Shown here in pieces: positions 26,569 to 36,063 of a stretch of DNA of 51,597 nt. The DNA comes from Gallibacterium genomosp. 3. Its GTDB lineage: Bacteria; Pseudomonadota; Gammaproteobacteria; Enterobacterales; Pasteurellaceae. A program made the position numbers and the translations under genes. The notes under the pieces were generated by a model, which was not told where the DNA came from, made no database searches, and saw nothing but the letters and a program-made list of their open reading frames with translations. Location: positions 1 to 51,597 of the forward strand of contig NZ_JTJR01000044.1 in the NCBI RefSeq assembly GCF_001678475.1, given 5' to 3'. Position 1 is the stretch's first letter. Each line of letters starts with the position of its first letter.

Positions 26569-27630
26569 ATGGATTTACAACAAATATTAATTCTGCTTGG
26601 TGTACTTGCATTAGGTATCTTAATCGGGCATGGATTTTGGTCGAGTCGTCGTGAAAAAGCACAATTTGAAAAGTCAGCGCAACAATTTGAACGTCAACAA
26701 ATTCGTTCTTCTCATCAACAAAATCACCATTTTGAAACCCAAGCACAAGGATACCCACCGCAACAACAAGGTATGTATCAGCAACAAACTCCAGAGTATC
26801 CACCACAAGCATCAGCAGAACACTATACTCAACAAGCACAATATGGTTATTCACAAAATAATATGGCGAGAGAAATGCCACAGCAGCATCGTATTGAACC
26901 AGAAGAACCTTATCAAACCCATTTACCATTAGAAGAAGATATTTCTACAGCAGTGGAAAGACGTGTAGAAAATATCAAAATTACATTGCCAAATTCGCCA
27001 ACAGCTACGACCGCTACTTATACTACTGAACCAGCTGTTGCTCAGACAGCAACACCGTCAGTAGAACCTAATCAAGCGACAGTAACATCTGCAGTAGAGA
27101 TGCGAGCACAAGTTCAACAACCAACCATAGAACGTTATGTAGAGCCTGAGCCAGAACCTAAAGTGGAAGTGAAACAAGGTGGTGTGGAATCAACTGCTGT
27201 GGAAACGGTTGAGCAAAGCCAGAAGAAACCTGAATTTATTATGTTGTATGTGGTTGCTCCTGAAAATCGTCAATTCTATGGAACACATATTAATCAAGTA
27301 TTAGAAGAATTAGGCTTCTTATTTGGTGAATATAATATTTACCATCGCCATTTAGATGTCACTATTGCGAGTAGTCCAATTATTTTCAGTGTTGCAAATA
27401 TGGTTCAACCGGGCACATTTGATCCAAATAATTTTGATAATTTTGCAACGATTGGATTAACGCTATTTATGCGTTTACCATCACCAGGCAATGATATTGC
27501 TAACTTTAGAATGTTATGTCGTGCGGCAGAAACATTAGCTGAAAAGCTCAATGGTTTTGTGTTAAATGATAAGCGTGAAATCTTTACTGATGACAATCGT
27601 AATGAATATTTACAGCTATTGAGATCATAA
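26569..27630 (+). CDS. zipA: cell division protein ZipA
   Basis: A bitopic inner-membrane protein that tethers FtsZ to the membrane and helps assemble the Z ring. It has 353 residues from ATG 26569. The frame also has ATG 26563, but the GGGTG and the family start M-D-L favour 26569. Residues 4-23 form the N-terminal anchor. A charged stretch follows, then a long Gln/Pro-rich and Thr/Val/Glu-rich flexible linker (about 40-215). The C-terminal FtsZ-binding domain starts at about residue 220 (FIMLYVVAPENRQFYGTHI...). In many relatives ligA follows immediately; here a terminator and convergent arcA follow instead. Confidence 0.94.
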   Translation: MDLQQILILLGVLALGILIGHGFWSSRREKAQFEKSAQQFERQQIRSSHQQNHHFETQAQGYPPQQQGMYQQQTPEYPPQASAEHYTQQAQYGYSQNNMAREMPQQHRIEPEEPYQTHLPLEEDISTAVERRVENIKITLPNSPTATTATYTTEPAVAQTATPSVEPNQATVTSAVEMRAQVQQPTIERYVEPEPEPKVEVKQGGVESTAVETVEQSQKKPEFIMLYVVAPENRQFYGTHINQVLEELGFLFGEYNIYHRHLDVTIASSPIIFSVANMVQPGTFDPNNFDNFATIGLTLFMRLPSPGNDIANFRMLCRAAETLAEKLNGFVLNDKREIFTDDNRNEYLQLLRS

Positions 27631-27654
27631 GTGGAAAGATTCAGCAGAAGAAAA

Positions 27655-27682
27655 AATAGCACCCTTGAAGGTGCTATTTTTT
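27655..27682 (+). terminator. bidirectional terminator between zipA and arcA
   Basis: A 9-bp stem AATAGCACC / GGTGCTATT with loop CTTGAA has A-run and T-run flanks on both strands, so it can serve both convergent genes. The stem is almost the same as that of the adhesin terminator. Confidence 0.9.
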
Positions 27683-27697
27683 ATGGATTTGAGTTGA

Positions 27698-28411
27698 TTA
27701 AATAGATTCTAAATCACCACAGAAACGATAACCTTCACCATGAATGGTGGCAATAATTTCTGGCGTATCAGGATGATCTTCAAAGTGTTTACGAATACGG
27801 CGAATAGTGACATCAACGGTACGATCATTTGGTTTTAAATCTCTACCTGTCATTTTCTTTAATAAATCGTCACGAGTTTGGATTTTGCCCGGATTTTCGC
27901 AGAAATGTAACATTGCACGGAATTCGCTGCGTGGTAATTTTTGTGCCACACCTTCAGGGTTAATTAATGTACGACTATTGATATCTAACGTCCAACCATT
28001 GAATTGGTATTTTTCAATATGTTTATGATTATTTGAATTTTTATCCATCATAGTACGTTGTAATAAATTACGAGTACGGATGGTTAATTCACGAGGGTTA
28101 AATGGTTTAGTAATATAGTCATCTGCACCGATCTCTAATCCAAGAATACGGTCAACTTCATTATCACGACCAGTTAAGAACATTAATGCGATATTGTTTT
28201 GCTCACGTAACTCACGAGCAAGTAATAATCCATTCTTACCTGGAAGATTAATGTCCATAATCACGAGATTAATTTTTTGTGCGGCAAGTTGTTGGTGCAT
28301 TTGTGCGCCATCAACGGCTTCAAATACACGATAACCTTCTGCTTCAAAAATATCTTTAAGCGTATTACGCGTAACTGCTTCATCTTCAACAATCAGAATT
28401 TTAGGCGTCAT
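27698..28411 (-). CDS. arcA: aerobic respiration response regulator ArcA
   Basis: An OmpR-family response regulator controlled by ArcB that represses aerobic catabolism (TCA genes) under low oxygen. It has 237 residues from ATG 28411; the longer frame from 28441 is rejected because AAGGATAAGTGCA precedes 28411 and the family starts with a short M-T/Q-x-P-x-ILIVEDE. The receiver domain has the phospho-acceptor Asp53 (IMDINLPG), Thr in LTGRDNEVD and Lys in [11 protein letters not shown]. The C-terminal winged helix has [16 protein letters not shown] and [11 protein letters not shown]. Possible targets in this window are icd and pntAB. Confidence 0.96.
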   Translation of the reverse strand: MTPKILIVEDEAVTRNTLKDIFEAEGYRVFEAVDGAQMHQQLAAQKINLVIMDINLPGKNGLLLARELREQNNIALMFLTGRDNEVDRILGLEIGADDYITKPFNPRELTIRTRNLLQRTMMDKNSNNHKHIEKYQFNGWTLDINSRTLINPEGVAQKLPRSEFRAMLHFCENPGKIQTRDDLLKKMTGRDLKPNDRTVDVTIRRIRKHFEDHPDTPEIIATIHGEGYRFCGDLESI

Positions 28412-28573
28412 TGCACTTATCCTTATATAAAAATTTAACAAAATTGTGATGAATTTATAAAAAACTGGGATGTATTGTAGCGAGCAGAGATTATAAGAAC
28501 AACCTCAAATGTTAAATTTGTTACACTATTGGTAAATTTTATGATCTAAGTCAGAAGTTGATAGATAAATTAT

Positions 28574-28608
28574 TTCAAGGCATTTTTCTGAAAGAAAAAC
28601 GCCTTGAA
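28574..28608 (-). terminator. hairpin terminator of prfC
   Basis: A long inverted repeat (TTCAAGGC...TTTTTCT / AGAAAAA...GCCTTGAA with one internal A-C mismatch) begins 11 bases after the prfC stop. Confidence 0.7.
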
Positions 28609-28618
28609 TAAGGAAAGA

Positions 28619-30208
28619 TTAATGTTCCCTGGTTTTAAAGAAGACAACGTCTGGATAACGTTCTTGAGTAAGGTTTAAATTGACCATAGTTGGTGCGATA
28701 TAGGTAAGGTTATCACCACCATCCAGGGCAAGATTTTGCTCATTTTTACGCTTAAACTCTTCGAATTTTTTGGCATCGGCACATTCTACCCAACGAGCTG
28801 TTGCAACATTAACGGTTTCGTAAATTGCTTCTACGTTATATTCTGTTTTTAAGCGAGATACCACTACATCAAATTGTAGAATACCGACGGCACCCACAAT
28901 CAGATCATTATTTGCTAATGGGCGGAATACTTGTACTGCACCTTCTTCAGAAAGCTGTACTAAGCCTTTCAGTAATTGTTTTTGTTTAAGCGGATCTTTA
29001 AGGCGGATACGACGGAATAGTTCAGGCGCAAAGTTTGGAATACCAGTAAATTTAAGATCTTCACCTTGAGTAAAGGTATCCCCAATTTGGATAGTGCCAT
29101 GGTTATGTAACCCAATAATATCGCCAGCAAAGCTTTCTTCAACATGACTACGATCACCCGCCATAAAGGTTAAGGCATCAGAAATAATAACGTCTTTTCC
29201 GATGCGGATATGACGTAGTTTCATTCCTTTTTCATATTTTCCTGAAACGATTCGCATAAAAGCAACGCGGTCACGGTGTTTTGGATCCATATTTGCCTGG
29301 ATTTTAAATACAAACCCAGAGAAATTTTCTTCAGTTGCTGCAACTGGGCGAACATCAGTTTGACGAGGTTGTGGTGCAGGCGCCCATTCAGTGAGCCCAT
29401 CTAACATATGATCAACACCAAAGTTACCTAATGCAGTACCAAAGAAGACAGGAGTTAATTCACCTTTAAGAAAAGCATCAAGATCAAATTCATTACTCGC
29501 ACCTTGAATAAGTTCAAGTTCATCACGAAGTTGTTGCGCTAAATCATCACCAACAGCTTGATCTAATTCTGGATTATTCAAACCTTTAATGATGCGTACT
29601 TCTTGGATAGTATGCCCTTGCCCTGTTTGATACAAATAGGTTTCGTCTTTATAAAGGTGATATACGCCTTTAAAGAGTTTTCCACAACCAATTGGCCAAG
29701 TAATTGGAGCACAGTGAATATTTAACACATTCTCTACTTCATCAAGTAACTCCATCGGATCACGAATATCACGGTCGAGTTTATTCATAAAAGTGAGAAT
29801 CGGAGTATCACGTAAGCGAGTAACTTCCATTAATTTGATGGTACGTTCCTCAACCCCTTTCGCTGCATCAATCACCATTAAACAGCTATCCACTGCGGTT
29901 AATGTACGATAAGTATCTTCTGAGAAGTCTTCGTGTCCCGGAGTATCTAATAAATTGACTAAACAATCGTTATAAGGGAATTGCATTACAGAGGTAGTAA
30001 TCGAAATTCCACGTTGTTTTTCCATTTCCATCCAGTCAGATTTTGCGTGTTGATTAGAACCACGCCCTTTCACGGTACCAGCTGTTTTGATTGCTTGTCC
30101 GTAAAGTAAAACTTTTTCAGTAATCGTTGTTTTCCCGGCATCCGGGTGAGAAATAATCGCAAATGTTCTGCGTTTATTGACTTCTTCTAAGAATGCTTGC
30201 GTTGTCAT
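28619..30208 (-). CDS. prfC: peptide chain release factor 3
   Basis: A translational GTPase of 529 residues that recycles RF1/RF2 from the ribosome after peptide release. The G domain shows [10 protein letters not shown] (G1, about residues 19-28), RGISITTSV (switch 1), [12 protein letters not shown] (G3) and NKLDRD (G4). Domain II and the RF3-specific C-terminal domain follow to residue 529, the usual length. ATG 30208 is in the expected place for the family N-terminus ([20 protein letters not shown]). It is monocistronic between two hairpins. Nothing unusual is seen. Confidence 0.97.
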   Translation of the reverse strand: MTTQAFLEEVNKRRTFAIISHPDAGKTTITEKVLLYGQAIKTAGTVKGRGSNQHAKSDWMEMEKQRGISITTSVMQFPYNDCLVNLLDTPGHEDFSEDTYRTLTAVDSCLMVIDAAKGVEERTIKLMEVTRLRDTPILTFMNKLDRDIRDPMELLDEVENVLNIHCAPITWPIGCGKLFKGVYHLYKDETYLYQTGQGHTIQEVRIIKGLNNPELDQAVGDDLAQQLRDELELIQGASNEFDLDAFLKGELTPVFFGTALGNFGVDHMLDGLTEWAPAPQPRQTDVRPVAATEENFSGFVFKIQANMDPKHRDRVAFMRIVSGKYEKGMKLRHIRIGKDVIISDALTFMAGDRSHVEESFAGDIIGLHNHGTIQIGDTFTQGEDLKFTGIPNFAPELFRRIRLKDPLKQKQLLKGLVQLSEEGAVQVFRPLANNDLIVGAVGILQFDVVVSRLKTEYNVEAIYETVNVATARWVECADAKKFEEFKRKNEQNLALDGGDNLTYIAPTMVNLNLTQERYPDVVFFKTREH

Positions 30209-30247
30209 AAAATAACTTTGTGATTGAATTGTGTGGTTAAATAAATA

Positions 30248-30275
30248 AGAAAGAGCCTTATATAAGACTCTTTCT
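30248..30275 (-). terminator. long hairpin between tyrS and prfC
   Basis: An 8-bp stem AGAAAGAG / CTCTTTCT encloses a self-complementary CTTATATAAG core, giving one near-continuous 28-base hairpin. There is no T-run on either side, so it may act as an mRNA end or a processing site rather than a strong terminator. Confidence 0.45.
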
Positions 30276-30418
30276 ATAATGAACTCAAATAGGTGATTAT
30301 TTTACGCTATTTACTCACTAATTTGAAATAACAGATATTATCGTTATGCTGTATTTACGGCTGAACAAAAGTAGATACCATTTCAAACAGCGAGTAGTTT
30401 TCTTAATAGAGTAAAAAA

Positions 30419-31606
30419 TTATTTTATTGTTACTTTGGCAAATTTACGTTTACCCACTTGATAAACTGCGGTAGAGGCAGAAATAATGAGTTTGCTATCT
30501 TCTACTTTTTCACCATCAATTTTTACGCCACCTTGTTTAATCATACGCAATGCTTCTGATGTTGAGGCAACTAAATCTGCTTCTTTTAATAGGTTAGCGA
30601 TAGGCATTTCACCTGTGAAAGTGAATTCAGGCATTTCATCTGGCATCGCACCTTTTTGGAAACGTTCAATAAAAGTTTGTTCCGCTGCATCTGCTGCTGA
30701 TTTATCGTGGAAACGTTCAATTAATTCTTTAGCTAATAAAATTTTAACATCACGTGGATTACGGCCATTAGCGACATCTTGTTTTAATTGTGCGATTTCA
30801 TCTAGGGAACGGAAAGAAAGTAGATCATACCAACGCCACATTAGTTCATCAGAAATTGACATCACTTTTCCGAACATATCGTCAGGAGATTCAGAGATAC
30901 CAATATAATTGCCTAATGATTTTGACATTTTTTTCTCACCATCAAGACCTTCTAATAATGGTAATGTCATTGCTACTTGTGGTTTTTGTCCACGTGCTTT
31001 TTGTAATTCTCGACCAACTAACAGGTTAAATTTTTGGTCTGTTCCCCCTAACTCAACATCGGCTTCTAACGCAACAGAATCGTATCCTTGTAATAAAGGA
31101 TAAATAAATTCATGAATAGCAATAGATTGATGGTTAGCAAAGCGTTTTTTGAAGTCATCGCGTTCTAACATACGTGCAACAGTATATTGAGAAGCTAAAC
31201 GAATCATTCCCTCAGTACCAAGCTCACCTAACCAAGACGAGTTGAAGACTACGTGGGTTTTTTCTGGATCTAAAATTTTATAGATTTGTTGTTTATAGGT
31301 TTCTGCATTACGTAAAACATCTTCTCGGGTTAATGGTGGGCGAGTGCTATTTTTACCTGATGGATCGCCAACCATACCAGTGAAATCACCAATCAAGAAA
31401 TAAACTTCATGGCCAAGTTGTTGGAATTGGCGTAATTTATTTAATACAACAGTGTGACCAAGATGAATATCTGGTGCAGTTGGATCGGCGCCGAGTTTAA
31501 TTTTTAGTGGACGTTTTTCTTTAAGTTTTTCAATAAGATCTTCTTCTGAAAGAATTTCATCTACGCCTCGTTTTAGTTCGGCGAGTACTTGATTTATATC
31601 ACTCAT
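30419..31606 (-). CDS. tyrS: tyrosyl-tRNA synthetase
   Basis: It charges tRNA-Tyr with tyrosine. It has 395 residues, the size of the TyrZ-like Pasteurellaceae enzyme. The class I signatures are DIHLGHTVV (HIGH equivalent, about residues 45-53) and KKMSKSLGN. The C-terminal S4-like RNA-binding domain begins near residue 340 ([16 protein letters not shown]). AGGAACTAATT precedes ATG 31606. It is separated from the upstream TonB receptor by the small-RNA terminator at 31703-31734, so it must have its own promoter within 31607-31700. Confidence 0.97.
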   Translation of the reverse strand: MSDINQVLAELKRGVDEILSEEDLIEKLKEKRPLKIKLGADPTAPDIHLGHTVVLNKLRQFQQLGHEVYFLIGDFTGMVGDPSGKNSTRPPLTREDVLRNAETYKQQIYKILDPEKTHVVFNSSWLGELGTEGMIRLASQYTVARMLERDDFKKRFANHQSIAIHEFIYPLLQGYDSVALEADVELGGTDQKFNLLVGRELQKARGQKPQVAMTLPLLEGLDGEKKMSKSLGNYIGISESPDDMFGKVMSISDELMWRWYDLLSFRSLDEIAQLKQDVANGRNPRDVKILLAKELIERFHDKSAADAAEQTFIERFQKGAMPDEMPEFTFTGEMPIANLLKEADLVASTSEALRMIKQGGVKIDGEKVEDSKLIISASTAVYQVGKRKFAKVTIK

Positions 31607-31702
31607 AATTAGTTCCTACATTAGTCAAATACAAAACTCATCCATTATAAGGATTATTCATTAAATGGAAAGCTAATCGCAGGAAATTGCTGGATTTGAG
31701 AT

Positions 31703-31764
31703 AAAAAAAAGCCTCTTTTGTGGGGGAAGAGGCTAAAGTGTTGGAGTGATTATCAAAATGTTAT
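31703..31764 (-). ncRNA. candidate Fur-repressed small RNA (RyhB-like logic)
   Basis: A transcript of roughly 62 nt is predicted on the minus strand from about 31764 to an intrinsic terminator. The terminator has an 8-bp perfect stem AGCCTCTT / AAGAGGCT at 31710-31734, a 9-base loop CCCCCACAA and then seven further T. The 5' part is AT-rich and looks unstructured, with CACTCC complementary to Shine-Dalgarno-like GGAGTG. The C-rich loop could also pair with G-rich leaders. No ribosome binding site or reading frame of note is present. It starts about 57 bases after the TonB receptor stop and ends before tyrS. The inference rests on the promoter with an embedded Fur box (31771-31799). It may correspond to HrrF, the Fur-regulated RNA reported in H. 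influenzae, but I cannot confirm that. Confidence 0.65.
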
Positions 31765-31770
31765 GTGTTA

Positions 31771-31799
31771 AATATAAATGAGAATTGTTATCATGTCAA
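31771..31799 (-). promoter_or_regulatory. sigma70 promoter with a Fur box in its spacer
   Basis: On the minus strand, -35 TTGACA (31799-31794, perfect) and -10 TATATT (31776-31771) are separated by exactly 17 bases. The spacer holds TGATAACAATTCTCA (31793-31779), which matches the 7-1-7 Fur consensus TGATAAT-N-ATTATCA at 12 of 14 positions. This is the architecture of a strong iron-repressed promoter. Confidence 0.8.
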
Positions 31800-31820
31800 G
31801 GTGGATTTTAAAAAATTTCT

Positions 31821-34196
31821 TTAAAAGTCAAATTTAACTCCTATAGCAATAGATCGTCCTGGTAAAGGAGATAAGTATTTGATTGGTGAATTATATGGTC
31901 GAGCCTCTTCATTTAATAGATTACGTCCATCTAGATAAATCTCTATATTTTGTTGTTTAAATGAGTAAGTATAACTTAATAGGGCATCAACTAAGGTGTA
32001 AGCTGGCATACTAAGTTCCTGCGATTCTCTGAAATAGTTTCCTCTGTTTTTCTGTTTAAAATAATATGTAGCAGATGAACCAAATTTCCAATTATTTTTA
32101 GACCATTCAATTCCGATCCCTATGCGGTCTGTCGGTAGTCCAGGAAGATAATTACCAGCAAAACGAGAGCGTTGAGTATTTGAAGAAGTAGGTTTATTAA
32201 TGACATGATCGCCAAATAAACGTATTGTCCATTGATTATGATAGTGATCTAACCATGTATAGCTACCTTCGGCTTCTATTCCATAAACTAAATTATCGTC
32301 TTGTCTCCAATAGCGAATTGGAATACTAAAATTATAATCGCTTCCTTCTCCAGAGCTAGATAAACTAAGATAAGTATAATTTTTGAATTTCATTCGATAC
32401 CATGAAGCGGATAAATTAAATCCTTGATTCTCATAATTTAAGCCTAACTCAATATGTGATGATGTTTCTTTTTTTAAATTAGAATTACCAAGTTCAACAG
32501 CCCAAATAGCAAAATGGGTATTAGATGCATAAAGTTCATTTGCTTCTGGAGCTCTTTCTGTATGTGTATAATTTGCAATGAGTATTAGATGATTGTTTAA
32601 TGACCAAGATATACCAGTAAAACCATTTTTTAAATAAAAATGACGAGGTCGCCCATATTTTTCAGCAACGTAGCGACGTGATGGGGTATAGTTATTTAGA
32701 TTTGTCTTATAGTTGACGGATTCTAATCTTCCGCCAATCTCTAAGATTACTGGATCTAAGTCTAATCTTTCAACTAAGAAAAGAGCATATTCTTTAGCCT
32801 GAATATCTGGCATATAACGATCTATACCAGTACCAGAAATATCTTTAGATTTATATTCACTGCCTAAAGTACCATTAAATTTCCAAAATAGATGATCTGT
32901 CGTTAAGCGGATGTGCTGTGCTTTATTTTTTAGATTACTAGAAAGAACGTTACCAATATATTCACCATTGTTAGTATTAGATATGGAAGCTTGGAGTAGG
33001 ACTTTGGAAATAAAATCTGATTTTATATTAAAGCCAGTATCTAAAGTAAATTTGTCTTCATTAGCTTTAATATTAATAGGACTAAAAGCATTATCAATGC
33101 CGGTTCGAGTGCTTAATGAGGCAAAGCCTGGTACTCCATAATAAGTATTAAAGTGCTTAAATCCTAAGCCAATATAACCATTTTGAAGAAAATAACTGAC
33201 ACCAGCTGCAAATTGTTGGCGTTTAAGATGGCTATTAGGGATTTTCCCTTTACTATTAGGAGTACGATTTTCGATCGGCATAGTTTTTGTGATATATGGT
33301 GATGAGTTTGGAATATAATCGGGGTTTTTTTGATTTCGTATAAGGTTAAAGTTGGCATCAAAGTATTCACGAGTATATGTATAGTAGCTATCCTCTGAAT
33401 TTGTCGGATCATAATTGGCTTTTATATAAGGGTAGTAAGCTGGGTTTTGTACTGAAACCGTAGATGCACGAACTTGGCATAAATTAGCTAAAGTACTATC
33501 TGTACCAGCGAATTCTCCAGAGGTATAGATAATATTAGGATCAGTACAACCTCGAAACTTAGCATTTCCAGGAATACGGTAATAAGGGGTAAAATAATTA
33601 GAGCTATCTATATGCCAAGCGACTCTTCCTTTTCCGCCATTTAATGTAATAAATTGGCTATTGCCACTATTATAACCTGTTTTAATTTCTGCTTTTCCAG
33701 TAATAGGCTTATCTATAGGTTCTCTTGGGATACGACCATCATAAATATTCACTGATCCACCAATAGCTCTTCCACCATATAATATAGAAGCTCCTGCTTT
33801 CTTCACCTCAATAGATTGAACCAAATTAGGTTGGATTGGGAGTGGTAAATTCCCACTTATTCCAGCTAAATCAGACATACTTAGGTTATTATTCAAGACT
33901 TGAACTCGAGAACCTTGTAAGCTACGAATGACGGGTGTCCCACTATTAGGACCAAAATGGCTACTATGAATACCGGGTAATTTATCAACTGTACTTCCCA
34001 GAGTATTAGCTTGCCATTGTTGAAGTTTAAAGCCATCTAGTGTTTTATTTATACTTGTACTGAGTAAAGTGCTTTCATTTTGTATATTACCGACAACAGA
34101 GATTTCTTCTAACTCCATAGCAAAAGTGATATTTGTGAAAAATAAGATCAACAAGAAAACTTTATTTTTATATTGTTTATTTATTAAACAAATCAT
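31821..34196 (-). CDS. TonB-dependent outer-membrane receptor (ZnuD/TdhA-like group)
   Basis: A 791-residue receptor. It has a signal peptide (about residues 1-26, cleavage after TFA) and a plug domain (about 30-160, with LPGIHSSHFGPNSGTPVIRSLQGSRVQ in overlapping parts and VEVKKAGASILYGGRAIGGSVN-like motifs). A 22-strand barrel follows, ending in the outer-membrane signature with terminal Phe (GVKFDF). The segment THTERAPEANELYA...ELGNSNLKKETS is shared with ZnuD-type zinc/haem receptors, but the His-rich loops of neisserial ZnuD are missing. One extracellular loop has a Cys pair (GCTDP...LCQV, about residues 215-240) that may form a disulfide. The substrate (zinc, haem or another iron source) is uncertain. 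A Fur-like sequence overlaps the presumed promoter. A small RNA unit lies just downstream. Confidence 0.88.
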   Translation of the reverse strand: MICLINKQYKNKVFLLILFFTNITFAMELEEISVVGNIQNESTLLSTSINKTLDGFKLQQWQANTLGSTVDKLPGIHSSHFGPNSGTPVIRSLQGSRVQVLNNNLSMSDLAGISGNLPLPIQPNLVQSIEVKKAGASILYGGRAIGGSVNIYDGRIPREPIDKPITGKAEIKTGYNSGNSQFITLNGGKGRVAWHIDSSNYFTPYYRIPGNAKFRGCTDPNIIYTSGEFAGTDSTLANLCQVRASTVSVQNPAYYPYIKANYDPTNSEDSYYTYTREYFDANFNLIRNQKNPDYIPNSSPYITKTMPIENRTPNSKGKIPNSHLKRQQFAAGVSYFLQNGYIGLGFKHFNTYYGVPGFASLSTRTGIDNAFSPINIKANEDKFTLDTGFNIKSDFISKVLLQASISNTNNGEYIGNVLSSNLKNKAQHIRLTTDHLFWKFNGTLGSEYKSKDISGTGIDRYMPDIQAKEYALFLVERLDLDPVILEIGGRLESVNYKTNLNNYTPSRRYVAEKYGRPRHFYLKNGFTGISWSLNNHLILIANYTHTERAPEANELYASNTHFAIWAVELGNSNLKKETSSHIELGLNYENQGFNLSASWYRMKFKNYTYLSLSSSGEGSDYNFSIPIRYWRQDDNLVYGIEAEGSYTWLDHYHNQWTIRLFGDHVINKPTSSNTQRSRFAGNYLPGLPTDRIGIGIEWSKNNWKFGSSATYYFKQKNRGNYFRESQELSMPAYTLVDALLSYTYSFKQQNIEIYLDGRNLLNEEARPYNSPIKYLSPLPGRSIAIGVKFDF

Positions 34197-34520
34197 ATTT
34201 AGTCCCGATAGTATGGTGAAAAATTTTTAAGCTTAGAGAAAGTTTCTTATGTTGTAAATAGTAATTATTATTATTTTTTATAATTATGTACTTTTATTAG
34301 AGTGTTATTAAGAATGATAGCTTTTATATAGTTATTATCTATCTTTACCATAATTTTAAATTTAGTATTTAGCGATAAAAATTTCTTCTTTTTATTGAAT
34401 TTAGTGATACATTTAGAGAACTTGATTTCTTATTAGAAAATAAATATATAAGATTCAAATTTTGGGTAGGGTAATAATGTTACCTTGTGTTTAATTACGA
34501 GCTGATTTTAAGGAATAATT
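34197..34520. promoter_or_regulatory. divergent promoter region of the TonB receptor and pntA
   Basis: This is 324 bases with no gene. Toward the receptor (minus strand), TTTACA (34258-34253) and TAAGCT are separated by 17 bases, and a Fur-like TAATAATAATTACTA (34273-34259, 11 of 14 positions) abuts the -35, though in very AT-rich DNA. Toward pntA there is the dyad GGTAA-TAATG-TTACC at 34470-34484, whose binding protein I do not recognise, and AAGGAATAATT before ATG 34521. Confidence 0.4.
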
Positions 34521-36053
34521 ATGCTAATTGGTGTACCTAGAGAACTGCTCGATAATGAATGTCGTGTGGCGGCAACGCCAAAAACCGTGCAACAAATTAA
34601 GAAACTCGGTTTTGATGTCATTATTGAGCAAAATGCTGGCTTTCGAGCAAGTTTTGAAGATCATGCTTTTGCGGAAGCGGGAGCAAAGATTGGGCAAGCT
34701 GATCAAGTATGGCAAGCAGATGTCATTTTAAAAGTAAATCCACCAACGGATGAAGAAATTAATCAGATTAAAGAAGGTGCAACGCTAATTAGCTTCATTT
34801 GGCCAGCACAAAACCCAGAACTGATGCAAAAACTTTCGGCTAAGAAAATTAATGTATTAGCAATGGATGCAGTACCAAGAATTTCTCGTGCACAATCGTT
34901 AGATGCATTAAGTTCAATGGCAAATATTGCTGGTTATCGTGCCGTTGTTGAAGCTGCGCATGAATTTGGCAGCTTTTTTACTGGACAAATTACTGCTGCG
35001 GGTAAAGTACCACCTGCAAAAGTGTTAGTTATTGGTGCTGGTGTTGCTGGGTTAGCAGCAATTGGTGCAGCGAATAGCTTAGGGGCAATTGTTAGAGCGT
35101 TTGACTCTCGTCCAGAAGTAAAAGAACAAGTTGAAAGTATGGGGGCGTCTTTCTTAGAGATTAATTATCAAGAGGAAGGCGGTAGCGGAGATGGTTATGC
35201 AAAAGTGATGTCAGAAGAGTTTAACCGTCGCGCTTTAGCACTTTATGCTGAACAAGCAAAAGAAGTTGATATTATTATCACAACAGCATTGATTCCGGGT
35301 AAACCAGCACCGCGTTTAATTACTAAAGAGATGGTTGCTTCAATGAAACCGGGTAGCGTCATTGTTGATTTGGCTGCTGCAACAGGTGGTAACTGTGAAT
35401 TATCTAAAGCTGATGAAGTTGTGATTACAGATAATCAAGTCAAAATTATTGGTTATACTGATCTACCAAGTCGTTTACCAACACAATCTTCACAATTATA
35501 TGGTACTAACTTAGTGAATTTACTCAAATTATTGTGTAAAGAAAAAGATGGTACGATCAATATTGATTTTGAGGATGTTGTACAACGTGGTGTCACTGTA
35601 ATTCGTGATGGCGAAGTTACTTGGCCAGCCCCACCTATTAAGGTTTCAGCACAGCCTCAAAAACCAAAAGCGGCAGTAAAAGAAGAACAAAAAGAAGAAG
35701 TTAAAGTAAATCCAGTCCGTAAATATGGATTAATTGCTACAGCGATTGTTCTTTATATGTGTATAGCGTCTGTTGCTCCAGCAGCATTCTTATCTCACTT
35801 TACGGTATTCGTTCTCTCTTGCGTAGTTGGTTATTACGTAGTTTGGAACGTTAGTCATGCGCTACATACGCCTTTAATGGCGGTAACTAATGCGATCTCA
35901 GGGATTATTATTGTAGGTGCATTATTACAAATAGGACATGGTCACTTTATTGTGAGTGTTCTAGCATTTATCGCTATTTTAGTCGCAAGTATTAACATCT
36001 TTGGGGGCTTCAAAGTGACTCAACGGATGTTAGCGATGTTCAAAAAAGGTTAA
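34521..36053 (+). CDS. pntA: NAD(P) transhydrogenase subunit alpha
   Basis: The alpha subunit of the proton-translocating transhydrogenase, which reduces NADP+ with NADH using the proton gradient. It has 510 residues, the same as E. coli. The NAD(H)-binding domain I (about 1-380) has IGVPRE at the start, the substrate-binding [18 protein letters not shown] and the [13 protein letters not shown] Rossmann motif. A linker rich in Lys, Glu and Ala is at about 378-402. Three to four transmembrane helices form the C-terminus. AAGGAATAATT precedes ATG 34521. The stop is 10 bases before pntB, so the two are one operon. Confidence 0.97.
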   Translation: MLIGVPRELLDNECRVAATPKTVQQIKKLGFDVIIEQNAGFRASFEDHAFAEAGAKIGQADQVWQADVILKVNPPTDEEINQIKEGATLISFIWPAQNPELMQKLSAKKINVLAMDAVPRISRAQSLDALSSMANIAGYRAVVEAAHEFGSFFTGQITAAGKVPPAKVLVIGAGVAGLAAIGAANSLGAIVRAFDSRPEVKEQVESMGASFLEINYQEEGGSGDGYAKVMSEEFNRRALALYAEQAKEVDIIITTALIPGKPAPRLITKEMVASMKPGSVIVDLAAATGGNCELSKADEVVITDNQVKIIGYTDLPSRLPTQSSQLYGTNLVNLLKLLCKEKDGTINIDFEDVVQRGVTVIRDGEVTWPAPPIKVSAQPQKPKAAVKEEQKEEVKVNPVRKYGLIATAIVLYMCIASVAPAAFLSHFTVFVLSCVVGYYVVWNVSHALHTPLMAVTNAISGIIIVGALLQIGHGHFIVSVLAFIAILVASINIFGGFKVTQRMLAMFKKG

Positions 36054-36063
36054 GGAGTAGATC

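Noticed and set aside
28412-28441. Ten-residue N-terminal extension of ArcA
   Set aside because: AAGGA sits eight bases before ATG 28411 and ArcA proteins begin a few residues before ILIVEDE.
34470-34484. GGTAA-TAATG-TTACC dyad as a Zur or other named operator upstream of pntA
   Set aside because: It has only 5-bp arms and does not match Zur, Fur, ArcA or CRP consensus sequences. It is kept only as an unidentified dyad in the intergenic entry.
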